The notes under the pieces: generated by a model | What the model was told of the DNA's origin: nothing | Databases searched by the model: none | The model's input: the letters and a program-made list of their open reading frames with translations, nothing else | From: an uncultured Muribaculaceae bacterium | GTDB taxonomy: Bacteria; Bacteroidota; Bacteroidia; Bacteroidales; Muribaculaceae | DNA length: 36,247 nt | Reading direction: 5' to 3' | NCBI GenBank assembly: GCA_910577355.1 | Contig: CAJTMY010000028.1 | Coordinates: 1 to 36,247 of the forward strand | Program-made: the position numbers and the translations under genes | In this document: one piece after another, positions 8,066 through 16,626 of the stretch | Position numbering within the stretch: the first letter of the stretch is position 1 | How the letters are laid out: the number at the start of each line of letters is the position of its first letter

Positions 8066-9561
8066 TGGCAAGCCATCCTCAGGGCTATCTGCGGCGCCCC
8101 ACCGGCGAAGTACGCATAGGCAATGTAATCATAGGCGGTTCGCACCCCATAGCCGTACAGTCGATGACCAATACACCGACTATGGACACCGAGGCCTCCG
8201 TCGAGCAGATAATCCGCATAGCGGATGCCGGAGCCGACATCGTGCGCCTCACCGCCCAGACCCCGGCACACGCCCGCAATCTGGGCGAGATACGCCGCCG
8301 CGTGCGTACACGTGGCTACGACACACCGCTTGTAGCCGACATACACTTCAACCCCGCCGCCGCATTTACCGCCGCAGAAGAGGTGGAGAAGGTGCGTATA
8401 AACCCTGGAAACTTCGCCGATCCCGGCCGAACGTTCGCAAAACTTGAATATACCGACGAGGAATATGCCGACGAATTGCGCCGTCTGCACGACAAAGTGG
8501 TGCCGTTCGTGGAGTTGTGCCGTCAACGTGGTACAGCCATCCGCATAGGCGTGAACCATGGCTCGCTCAGCGACCGCATCATGAGTCGCTACGGCGACAC
8601 GCCGGCGGGCATGGTGGAGAGCGCACTCGAATTTCTGCGCATATGCAAGGATCTTGATTTCAACGATGTGGTGATCTCGATCAAAGCCTCCAATGTGGTG
8701 GTGATGACCGACACAGTGCGCCTGCTCGCCCGACGCATGGCCGAAGAAGGCATGGACTATCCGCTGCACCTCGGTGTCACCGAAGCCGGAGACGCCGACG
8801 ACGGCCGCATAAAAAGCGCAGTGGGCATAGGTTCGCTGCTCGTAGACGGCATAGGCGACACGATACGTGTTTCTCTCACCGAGGATCCGGAGCGCGAGAT
8901 ACCCGTGGCACGACAGATACTTGCACATATAGATGCCTGCCGCGCGGCAAGCCCGGCCAAGGCTGCACGCCGCGAAGGGAACCGTATCACAGCCGCACAT
9001 CCCAATATAATCGAGCAGGTGCTTTCCGCCGCTGAAGAGACAGACGTTTTTGAAGTGGAGGCGATATATCCGGCATCCATGTCAGCCGACGAAGTAAAGA
9101 TAGCGGCATCGGTCGATCTGGGCTATCTGCTGCTCAACACTTCATGCGGCAACGATATACGTATATCAGCTCCGAACCTCGACTACAAGGCGGCAGCCGG
9201 GCTGGCGAGGGACATACTCCAGGCCACCCGTCGCGTCATATCCAAGACCGAATACATCGCATGCCCGAGCTGCGGACGCACACTGTTCGACCTGCAGGAC
9301 ACACTTGCCAAGGTAAAAAAAGCGACCGCAGGCCTCAAAGGCCTCAAGATAGGTGTGATGGGCTGCATTGTCAACGGCCCCGGCGAGATGGCCGATGCCG
9401 ACTATGGATACGTAGGCGCCGGCCCGGGCCGCGTGAGCATATATCGCGGCAAGACCTGCGTCGAGAAAAACATTCCGGCCGACGAGGCTCTGCCCCGGCT
9501 TCTGGAACTCATAAAAAAAGACGGGCACACGCCTGCTGATAATGAAAAAACAGACGATTGA
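8065..9561 (+). CDS. ispG: (E)-4-hydroxy-3-methylbut-2-enyl-diphosphate synthase
   Basis: Iron-sulfur enzyme of the MEP isoprenoid pathway that reduces MEcPP to HMBPP. The N-terminal TIM barrel (about 10-290) contains VQSMTNTPTMD, ADIHFNP, RINPGN, IRIGVNHGSLSDR and HLGVTEAGD. The C-terminal [4Fe-4S] domain has Cys400 and Cys403 (CPSCGRT), Cys434 and Glu441 (GCIVNGPGE). Between them lies an insert of roughly 100 residues. The enzyme (498 residues) is thus longer than the two-domain E. coli type but shorter than the roughly 600-residue three-domain type usual in Bacteroidetes and plants. The start overlaps the purE stop, and the end overlaps the next gene by 20 bases. Confidence 0.95.
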   Translation: MASHPQGYLRRPTGEVRIGNVIIGGSHPIAVQSMTNTPTMDTEASVEQIIRIADAGADIVRLTAQTPAHARNLGEIRRRVRTRGYDTPLVADIHFNPAAAFTAAEEVEKVRINPGNFADPGRTFAKLEYTDEEYADELRRLHDKVVPFVELCRQRGTAIRIGVNHGSLSDRIMSRYGDTPAGMVESALEFLRICKDLDFNDVVISIKASNVVVMTDTVRLLARRMAEEGMDYPLHLGVTEAGDADDGRIKSAVGIGSLLVDGIGDTIRVSLTEDPEREIPVARQILAHIDACRAASPAKAARREGNRITAAHPNIIEQVLSAAEETDVFEVEAIYPASMSADEVKIAASVDLGYLLLNTSCGNDIRISAPNLDYKAAAGLARDILQATRRVISKTEYIACPSCGRTLFDLQDTLAKVKKATAGLKGLKIGVMGCIVNGPGEMADADYGYVGAGPGRVSIYRGKTCVEKNIPADEALPRLLELIKKDGHTPADNEKTDD

Positions 9562-10774
9562 ATATCGTACGGTACCCTCGGGGCTACGCATGGTGCATCT
9601 GCATGTGCCCGGAGCGGCGGTAGGCTATTGCGGCGCAGCTGTGATGGCCGGCAGCCGCGACGAGGATCCGGCGCACTTCGGACTGGCGCATTTCGTAGAA
9701 CACACAATATTCAAGGGCACAGCGCGCCGCTCTCCGTGGCATATCATCAACCGCATGGAGGCGGTGGGCGGCGAGCTTAACGCATATACCACCAAGGAGG
9801 AGACCGTCATATATTCGGTATTCCCCTCGGGCAACCTGCCGCGAGCCGCCGAACTCATAGCCGACCTCACCGCCAACTCGCAGTTCCCAGCCCGCGAACT
9901 CGACAAGGAGCGCGAGGTGGTGGCCGACGAGATTGATTCCTATCTCGACAGCCCGTCGGAGGCCGTTTTCGACGATTTCGAGGATCTGATCTTTGCCGGC
10001 AGCTCGCTCGGGCATAATATCCTCGGCACGCGCGATGCGCTCGATACATTCGACTCGGCCACATGCCGCGAATATCTACGCCGGTGGTACGTACCGGGCA
10101 ATATGGTGGTATTCTATGCCGGAAATCTGGCGGCCGACCGCGTGTTTGACATACTCGAAGGCCGGTTCTCCTGCATCGGCGGTCCGACGCCCGAACACCA
10201 CCGCGCCATGCCTCCTGTGCCGGCACAGTTCGAGCGCCACAAAGCCATCGACTCGCATCAGTGTCACACCATTGTAGGGGCGAGATGCTGCTCCTTCGAC
10301 TCGCCCGACCGCTATAAGCTGGCTCTGCTCACCAATATACTCGGAGGCCCCGGCATGAACTCGCTGCTCAACGTATCGCTGCGCGAACGCCGCGGACTTG
10401 TATACACCGTAGAGGCGTCGACAGGACTGTTCAGCGACTGCGGCACACTCGCCATATACTATGGCTGCGACCCCACCGACAACGGCCTATGCCGCCGTCT
10501 CGTTAATGATACGATACGCTCTGTGGCAGACGGATATATGACGCACCGCCGCCTCGAGCTCGCCAAAAAGCAATACCTCGGACAGCTTGTAATAGCATCC
10601 GAGAATCTCGAGAACCGCATCCTCGGCATCGCCCGCCAGACCCTGCTGCGCGGCCACGCCACGACCAACGATCAGCTTATCGATTCGATACGCGCCGTCA
10701 CGCCGGATGATATAGCCTCCATGGCGGCACAGCTCACCGACACATCAAGCCTCACTCTGGGGCCGAAACAATAA
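9542..10774 (+). CDS. M16 (pitrilysin/processing-peptidase family) zinc protease
   Basis: A 410-residue single-unit M16 peptidase, the size of bacterial PqqL/YmxG-like enzymes. The inverted zinc motif HxxEH is intact at His50, Glu53 and His54 (LAHFVEHTIFKGT). The downstream acidic helix EREVVADEIDSYL (124-136) supplies the third ligand, probably Glu130. The second, non-catalytic domain contains the family's RERRGLVYTVEAS segment near residue 280. There is no signal peptide, so it is probably cytoplasmic. The ATG at 9542 lies within the last codons of ispG in another frame. Because the N-terminal strand of the domain begins only a few residues in, this start is credible. Substrate unknown. Confidence 0.92.
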   Translation: MKKQTIEYRTVPSGLRMVHLHVPGAAVGYCGAAVMAGSRDEDPAHFGLAHFVEHTIFKGTARRSPWHIINRMEAVGGELNAYTTKEETVIYSVFPSGNLPRAAELIADLTANSQFPARELDKEREVVADEIDSYLDSPSEAVFDDFEDLIFAGSSLGHNILGTRDALDTFDSATCREYLRRWYVPGNMVVFYAGNLAADRVFDILEGRFSCIGGPTPEHHRAMPPVPAQFERHKAIDSHQCHTIVGARCCSFDSPDRYKLALLTNILGGPGMNSLLNVSLRERRGLVYTVEASTGLFSDCGTLAIYYGCDPTDNGLCRRLVNDTIRSVADGYMTHRRLELAKKQYLGQLVIASENLENRILGIARQTLLRGHATTNDQLIDSIRAVTPDDIASMAAQLTDTSSLTLGPKQ

Positions 10775-10780
10775 TGTACA

Positions 10781-12019
10781 ATGGCAAGAATACTGCTTTG
10801 CAAACCCCGCATGAGCGGCCATGAGATCGACTACATCAAAGCCGCATTGGCCGAAGACTGGGCCGTGCCTCTGGGGCCGGACGTAACCGCTTTCGAGCAG
10901 AAGCTCAAGGAATTCACCGGAGCCAACGAAGTCGTGGCACTCAATTCGGGCACATCGGCCATCCATCTCGCACTGATAGCCTGCGGTGTGAAGCCGGGCG
11001 ACGAAGTGATGTGCCAGAGTTTCACCTTCTGCGCATCGAGCAATCCGGTAGCGTATCTCGGCGCCACGCCTGTTTTTGTAGACTCCGAGCCTGAGAGCTG
11101 GAATATGGATCCCCGCCTGCTCGACGAGGCCATCGCCGACCGGATAGCGGTCACAGGCCGCAAGCCCAAGGCAATAATTGTGGTGGCCTTGTACGGCATG
11201 CCCTACCGCATAGACGAGATAATGGCCGTGGCCGACAAGTACGGCATTCCGGTAATCGAGGATGCCGCCGAAGGATTCGGCTCGCGCTTCGACGGCCGCG
11301 TGCTCGGCACCTTCGGCAGGTTCGGCATCCTGAGTTTCAACGGCAACAAGATGATAACCACATCGGGCGGAGGCGCCCTACTCTGCCCCGATAAAGAGAC
11401 CGCCCGCAAAATAATGTGGTATGCCACGCAGGCACGCGAGAGCTATCCCTACTACCAACACGAAGCAATAGGATACAACTACCGCCTGTCCAACATCTCG
11501 GCATGCATCGGATTAGGGCAATTCAGCGTACTCGACAAATATCTCGCCCATCACCGCCATGTGCAGCAACTCTACTGCGAACTGCTCGACGGTGTGGACG
11601 GAATAGAGATGCACTGCAACCCGTCGCCACGCTACGACGCCAACTTCTGGCTATGTACCGCCCTGCTCGACCCCGCCCTGCGCATCAAAGGACAGGACAA
11701 TGTATACAAAAACATCATAACCGGGGCTGTCGGCGGCGCCGCCGGCGTCATACACCAGGCTGCCACAGCCACTACCGACTGCCAGCCAGGCGACAACGTG
11801 GAAGCTCTGCGCGTGGCTCTCGACAAAGCCGACATCGAGGCACGCCCGTTGTGGAAGCCCATGCACCGGCAGCCCGTATACCGCAACTCGCCCGCATATG
11901 TCAACGGCGTGAGCGAGAGCCTGTTCAGGCGCGGCATATGCCTCCCTGCCGGCCCCTACGTGAGCGACGACAACGTCCGCTACATCGTCGACACAATCAA
12001 GGCAAATATCGACAACTGA
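10781..12019 (+). CDS. DegT/DnrJ/EryC1/StrS-family PLP-dependent sugar aminotransferase
   Basis: Expected to transfer an amino group to a keto group of a nucleotide-linked sugar, as in surface-glycan or O-antigen synthesis. The 412 residues show the full fold: GTSAIHLAL (57-65), the PLP-nitrogen aspartate Asp161 in IEDAAEGFGS, and the PLP Schiff-base lysine Lys190 in SFNGNKMITTSGGG. GYNYRLSNISACIGLGQ near 230 is also typical. Relatives such as PglE and EpsN act on UDP-4-keto sugars; the exact substrate cannot be read here. It lies six bases after the M16 gene and is the last gene of the run, with no other sugar-nucleotide gene in the window. Confidence 0.9.
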   Translation: MARILLCKPRMSGHEIDYIKAALAEDWAVPLGPDVTAFEQKLKEFTGANEVVALNSGTSAIHLALIACGVKPGDEVMCQSFTFCASSNPVAYLGATPVFVDSEPESWNMDPRLLDEAIADRIAVTGRKPKAIIVVALYGMPYRIDEIMAVADKYGIPVIEDAAEGFGSRFDGRVLGTFGRFGILSFNGNKMITTSGGGALLCPDKETARKIMWYATQARESYPYYQHEAIGYNYRLSNISACIGLGQFSVLDKYLAHHRHVQQLYCELLDGVDGIEMHCNPSPRYDANFWLCTALLDPALRIKGQDNVYKNIITGAVGGAAGVIHQAATATTDCQPGDNVEALRVALDKADIEARPLWKPMHRQPVYRNSPAYVNGVSESLFRRGICLPAGPYVSDDNVRYIVDTIKANIDN

Positions 12020-12044
12020 GTCATTCATATTGTCCCAAACGATA

Positions 12045-12079
12045 AAACCGAGTGCGGCCCAAGGCATCGCACCCGGTTT
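12045..12079. terminator. hairpin terminator between convergent genes
   Basis: AAACCG-A-GTGCG (12045-12056) pairs with CGCAC-C-CGGTTT (12068-12079), one mismatch, around an 11-base loop. It follows the aminotransferase stop and precedes (on the reverse strand, follows) the protease gene end, so it can serve both directions. The T tail is short on either side. Confidence 0.7.
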
Positions 12080-12099
12080 CGTTGTTTAGGAATGGAATA

Positions 12100-15000
12100 T
12101 TACCTTATGATCAGTTTGCGAGTGGAATTCGAGGTCTTTAAAATATAAATACCGGGAGAAAGGCCCTTGGTCGTATTATGAGCCACACATATACCTGATA
12201 GGGTATATACCTCATAGACAGTTTCAGATGGATCGGTGTTGATATCGATAATGGCGGAACAATCTTCTATCGGAAGATTACGATTGAATTCCGAAGAATA
12301 TACAGTCGTCATATCCTGATGATCATTCACACGATATTCAACAATAACCTCCGGTACATCGGTATCCGTATAGCAATAGATACCTGCGCCATTGCCGGCA
12401 CTTTTGCCATTGATTTTGACATCTGTTATTTCAACATTCTGAAGGACATCACTTATTGAAAACTCCTGTTGCTCTTTATTGAAACGATAGTTCCACATAT
12501 GCCGAATATTCTCGCTATCCAGATTGCATTCCGACCAATCCGCTTTGCCGGGGATATCTACAGTATAATTCTGATCTTTGTTAATATTATCGCTGAAAAT
12601 AACATTAGGGGTCAGATAGCCCGAGCAAAGGTTTATAGTTCCGGGAAATCCATTTGAAATTATATGAAAATCCGTAAGATTAAGCTCATTTAGACAATAT
12701 ATATTGCAACTATATTGCGCCATATATTGAGATCCGATTTTAAATAATTTTTTACCAAGTGTCAGATTCTTCGGCAACCAAAAACAGTCGTTGGGGACTT
12801 CTGTTATCTCATCATGGAGAATTAATGTTTCCAAATTAGGTACCCCATAAATAAATTGTTCTGTAAGATCTGTCATACTGTTAGGTATGACCACCTCTTT
12901 CAGATTCTCACCGGAAATTGATAAAATAAATGTGTTGGTTACACCTTCCAGAATAACAAAACGCTCCCTACTACGATCGCCTGAAGGATAGAGATACAGC
13001 CATTTCATATCTTTGGAATACAATACTCCATCTATAAGATTAAAATTATTGTTTTCTTCTGGCAATATGATCTCTTCCAATTCTTGCAACGCAATAATAC
13101 CGTTCCATTGAATTTCCTGCAATGATGCGGGGACATCGAATCGTTTGATATTTCCTGCAGCTGAAATCGCGTATTGCCCTATAACCTCAATCGTATTTGG
13201 AAGCGATATGTTGGTGAGACTTACGCAGTTTTCAAATGTATTGGTTGGCAACTCTTTGATTGGTGCTTCTATAACAACGTCCGTGAGTTCATAGCAGCAT
13301 GAGAATGTACTTGTAGCCCAGTTGATGACACTCGCAGGTACGGTCACTTTTTTAATTGACGTATAAAGGAACGCATGATATGCTATACTTGTTACAGGGA
13401 CAGTTCTGCCGCCCGAAATCACACTTTCCTGAAATATCACTTCATCGGGGCAGTTATCCTTCTCAGGGCCGACAATCTCGGCATAGTTGGGATAGACCTT
13501 GTAGCGTATGCCATCGACAATAACTTCCTCGATATCGATTGCAGGATTCGGATCTTCGATTATCTCCTTGAAAGTGCTCCAATAAGAGTGAGAGGCATAT
13601 GCCTCTTTACATCCGGGCAATACATACAGAATTGTACGGGAGTTGTTGCCAAACGGTATTTCTCCCACTTCGGGAGGAGTCGTAGCCTTGCAGAACACAG
13701 CAGCGAGATTGAGAGCGTCGAAATATCCCTCATAATTATTAAAGGCTTGTGTACCGATATACTTTACAGACTCGGGTATGACGACCGACTCCAACGCATC
13801 TCCGATAAAACAGCCGTCTCCTATATTGACTACATTTTCGGGCAAAATCACCTTGCTAAGATTGGGCAATCCGGCAAAACAGAAGTCGGGCAATTTTTCT
13901 TTGACGGGATCGTATGCCGACAAGTCAAGTCTGGCGATGAAAGGCATGTTGAGACATATAGATGCATAATCTTGCTCTGAGCCGCCACCGGAAAGAGTAA
14001 AACCCGTTATATGTCCGCATTCCTTATCCGACACATATCTTTGCAGATCTCCGGGATTCTCAATCTTGAATTCCGCAGACTGTTCATCTCCCGGAAACAA
14101 GCCGAATATCTTGATATCATATTCACCGGGAGCCACATTAATGACACCGATCGCCCTATCACCCATTGTAAAGGCCTTGTTTACACAGATGTCCGCCATG
14201 ACATCGTTTATTCTTACGGCAGAATAAATGCCGCGATTTGCATCAGCTTCAAATGGATGGAACTGATATTCAGCACCAACCAATAATTTTCCGACGGCAT
14301 TATTTATTTCCTCACTGCTTATTACATTGCCACTCCATTGATCCATCTCAAGAAATTCAACACCAAAACGCGGATCTACATCCCAATGCACATTTGCCGT
14401 ATACGGAACATTGTCTTTAACGCCGATAGAGCTTTTTATGTCCTTACTGTCATTAACAAGCAGCCATCTTGATTCGCCATGCTCTTTCACTACCAGCTGA
14501 AGTTTATCTGTATCATCTATCTTACACTTTGGAATGATCCCCCCAAATGTAGTGCCGGCGTATGACAGAAACTCGTATGTTGCACTGTAAGCACGACTTG
14601 CCAAGACCTGTTTGATAGAATTATTTTCATCAACTATTGCAATACCTAAATCACATTCCACCTGCGGAGGAAACGCGACAGGAGGTACGGCGACCGTGAA
14701 CGGTTCATCACGGACAATATTCTCAACCGACGGATTCATGGACTTTATTATACCTGGAGTACCGATATACTTTTCATCGGCCATAAAGAAGTCCGACCAT
14801 ACCGCATCATCTGCCGCAGCAGGCCGGATACCGGCCACCATGCCGGGATTCTCGGAATAATATTGTCCGTCGGGCGAAAGATCGTCGAGAGCGAAATATC
14901 CGTTAGCCATGCCATTCCAACCCCAGTTGACATGGAACAGATCTTTTTCGTCGTATCCGTCGATCACAAACGCATGCGCCCCCGTACCCTGTCCGTAATA

Positions 15001-15918
15001 GAATACGGGGCAATCATCATCTATATCTTTCCGAACGCGGGTTTTCCATTCATCCTGTCCGAATTGCTCCATTATCACCTCGTCCATCTTTGAGGTATAG
15101 CTAAAATATCTGCGCAGAGCGGTCATGACGCCTAAGACACCGGCTCCACTCTCAGTAGCTGAATACTGCATATTAGCCGACATTCCGGCATAATACATCA
15201 GCTCAGCAACAGCATCGGCATTCTCCACTGCATAGGCTCCGGCATTATAAGACGGAAGCATTTTATCCCATTGAGGCTTGAATTTACTGAAATCTGTCGT
15301 ATATTCCGCTCCTGTCGTATAGTTCCAATAAGTATGTTGCTTTCGGCCTTGCTCAGGCCAATTATGATATTTCATTATTATAGCCATTGCAGTGGCGACA
15401 CAGCCTGTCGGACTCTGAACGCCGTCCGAAACAGGGCATTTGCTATTGTAAGGTGCTCCTTGTCCCCATTGGGCTGTCTCAAGAAGTTTTCCGCCTGAAA
15501 CATTGTCGGCTCGCATGACCTGATTCCACGATGGATGCACCACATCATTGCTGCGCAATGACGTTATCTGCTCATCATATCTATTGAGCAAATCGGCCAA
15601 CTGAGGCGGCAGATTATTATAATCAAAGTTGACTGTATGTGAATAGGCCAGAATTTTTCTGACGCGACTGTCACCGCTCACGACAACAAAGCCTGGATTT
15701 CCCTCGGCGTTAAAAATATAGTATGGTCGGGACTCATCATTGACAGTTGCCTTTGCTCCAATTCTTTTAACACTTACCGACTTTATTGATGTCGATGACG
15801 AAGTAAAAAACTCGCACGCGATTTCAGAAGCTTCATCAGGCGTGATTTGGCGCGCTCCGGCATTCAATACCGCCGGGATCAAGAACAATAATAACAGATA
15901 GCGCATTGTGTCTTTCAT
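12100..15918 (-). CDS. secreted C10 cysteine protease with leucine-rich repeats and type IX secretion tail
   Basis: A very large (1272-residue) streptopain/interpain-type protease. Numbering below counts from the upstream ATG at 15930. I prefer the ATG at 15918 (residue 5), which gives a good signal peptide (MKDTMRYLLLLFLIPAVLNA). A Spi-like inhibitory propeptide covers about 27-115. The C10 catalytic domain covers about 150-370, with nucleophile Cys177 (SPTGCVATAMA), His319 (GAHAFVIDGY) and the NWGWNG motif at 335-340, all intact. After a beta-rich stretch come BspA-like leucine-rich repeats (about 655-745 and 845-1065). A C-terminal Por/type IX sorting domain (about 1195-end, VYTLSGICVAH...LSPGIYILK) follows. 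It is probably exported through the outer membrane and cell-attached. It is clearly more AT-rich than the neighbouring core genes and has a paralogue at 22083-25361. Confidence 0.92.
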   Translation of the reverse strand: MKDTMRYLLLLFLIPAVLNAGARQITPDEASEIACEFFTSSSTSIKSVSVKRIGAKATVNDESRPYYIFNAEGNPGFVVVSGDSRVRKILAYSHTVNFDYNNLPPQLADLLNRYDEQITSLRSNDVVHPSWNQVMRADNVSGGKLLETAQWGQGAPYNSKCPVSDGVQSPTGCVATAMAIIMKYHNWPEQGRKQHTYWNYTTGAEYTTDFSKFKPQWDKMLPSYNAGAYAVENADAVAELMYYAGMSANMQYSATESGAGVLGVMTALRRYFSYTSKMDEVIMEQFGQDEWKTRVRKDIDDDCPVFYYGQGTGAHAFVIDGYDEKDLFHVNWGWNGMANGYFALDDLSPDGQYYSENPGMVAGIRPAAADDAVWSDFFMADEKYIGTPGIIKSMNPSVENIVRDEPFTVAVPPVAFPPQVECDLGIAIVDENNSIKQVLASRAYSATYEFLSYAGTTFGGIIPKCKIDDTDKLQLVVKEHGESRWLLVNDSKDIKSSIGVKDNVPYTANVHWDVDPRFGVEFLEMDQWSGNVISSEEINNAVGKLLVGAEYQFHPFEADANRGIYSAVRINDVMADICVNKAFTMGDRAIGVINVAPGEYDIKIFGLFPGDEQSAEFKIENPGDLQRYVSDKECGHITGFTLSGGGSEQDYASICLNMPFIARLDLSAYDPVKEKLPDFCFAGLPNLSKVILPENVVNIGDGCFIGDALESVVIPESVKYIGTQAFNNYEGYFDALNLAAVFCKATTPPEVGEIPFGNNSRTILYVLPGCKEAYASHSYWSTFKEIIEDPNPAIDIEEVIVDGIRYKVYPNYAEIVGPEKDNCPDEVIFQESVISGGRTVPVTSIAYHAFLYTSIKKVTVPASVINWATSTFSCCYELTDVVIEAPIKELPTNTFENCVSLTNISLPNTIEVIGQYAISAAGNIKRFDVPASLQEIQWNGIIALQELEEIILPEENNNFNLIDGVLYSKDMKWLYLYPSGDRSRERFVILEGVTNTFILSISGENLKEVVIPNSMTDLTEQFIYGVPNLETLILHDEITEVPNDCFWLPKNLTLGKKLFKIGSQYMAQYSCNIYCLNELNLTDFHIISNGFPGTINLCSGYLTPNVIFSDNINKDQNYTVDIPGKADWSECNLDSENIRHMWNYRFNKEQQEFSISDVLQNVEITDVKINGKSAGNGAGIYCYTDTDVPEVIVEYRVNDHQDMTTVYSSEFNRNLPIEDCSAIIDINTDPSETVYEVYTLSGICVAHNTTKGLSPGIYILKTSNSTRKLIIR

Positions 15919-16283
15919 TGCCTCGGTCATCCCCTCGTCGGCACATGGAATGTGATGAAACAGAAAAAGCGTAGGAGTCTGTATCGGCTGCCATCCTACT
16001 ACTTGAGGCTTCTCGCATTGCCTTATCTATGTCGGACGGCAACGCGCAGAAGCCCACGCCTGTATATACAATCAGTATGTCTGTGCTTATTCTGCATAAC
16101 ACACAGGCGCAATATGTACATATCAAGGGGCATCTACTGTTGCTCTATCCTTGACATAGATACGAAATTTTGCGAGAATTCCAAGTAGTCAAGAATAAGC
16201 GCGGATAGACGCTTTTATATTATGTCTGCATTCTGCGTTACCTCATTTAAGATGTTGTAATGCATTCTGCATCGGCAAAGGTA
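15919..16283 (-). promoter_or_regulatory. long structured 5' leader of the first C10 protease gene
   Basis: About 350 untranslated bases between the predicted promoter and the start codon. It shares blocks with the leader of the second protease (25362-25700): TCTCGCAAA (plus-strand 16169-16177), GTCAAG (16150-16155), and a hairpin at 16007-16054 flanked by GCCCACGC and TTGAGGCT. The hairpin has arms GGCTTCT/AGAAGCC and a second helix ATTGCC/GGCAAC separated by an internal loop. A further stem GTAGGA/TCCTAC lies at 15971-15999. Short open frames through this region show no conserved protein and are not called. Confidence 0.65.
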
Positions 16284-16306
16284 CGTAGAATTTTTAATTA
16301 TTGCAA
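16276..16306 (-). promoter_or_regulatory. promoter of the first C10 protease gene
   Basis: On the reverse strand TACCTTTG (plus 16276-16283) matches the -7 consensus TAnnTTTG. TTG (plus 16304-16306) lies 20 bases upstream as a -33 box. Transcription would start near 16268, giving the long leader described separately. The direct repeat TGCATTCTGC at 16227-16236 and 16261-16270 straddles the predicted start. Confidence 0.6.
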
Positions 16307-16557
16307 CTGATTGTTTATTTTATATTACTCTGTCACTAAGTAAGCAGGCTGGCAGATTCAACCTGCCATATTATTTCAAATATGGAATAAAATCGCGACA
16401 TGTAAAGAATCTTTACATGTACTCTCAACGTGTAAAAGAAATCCGTTTTTCTTTACATATCGAGGCGGACGTGTAAAGAATTTACCATTTATTTTACATT
16501 TCAAACCGAATTATAGATTCCACGACATTGGATGGCATCATCGACTATATTAGGAAG
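16307..16557. promoter_or_regulatory. AT-rich gene-free region with clustered TGTAAA inverted repeats
   Basis: No gene is visible. From 16398 to 16499 there are six TGTAAA/TTTACA half-sites in alternating orientation. The first pair forms a perfect 10-bp inverted repeat (ACATGTAAAG, 3 bases, CTTTACATGT; 16398-16420). The second and third pairs share the form TGTAAA-N15-TTTACA (16431-16457 and 16472-16498). It lies upstream of the C10 protease promoter and behind the FKBP terminator. Confidence 0.55.
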
Positions 16558-16597
16558 AAAAGAGCGTGGCTACCCAAGTCGGCGGCCACGCTCTTTT
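16558..16597 (-). terminator. terminator of the glyS-lemA-FKBP cluster
   Basis: AAAAGAGCGTGGC (16558-16570) pairs perfectly over 13 bp with GCCACGCTCTTTT (16585-16597) around a 14-base loop. Read on the reverse strand the stem ends in a T-rich tract, as needed for the FKBP gene that ends 30 bases away. It would also work on the forward strand. Confidence 0.88.
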
Positions 16598-16626
16598 TTA
16601 GTTATACAATTTAAACTATAACACGA

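Noticed and set aside
9542..9561. Possible frameshift where ispG and the M16 protease overlap
   Set aside because: Both proteins are complete with normal ends, so this is an ordinary 20-base gene overlap.
15836..16188. Short open frames on both strands across the first protease leader
   Set aside because: No conserved protein features. The region is explained by the structured leader and the signal-peptide codons of the protease.
16398..16499. CRISPR-like array
   Set aside because: The repeats are only six-base half-sites in alternating orientation with spacers of 5-15 bases. There is no long direct repeat and no cas gene.
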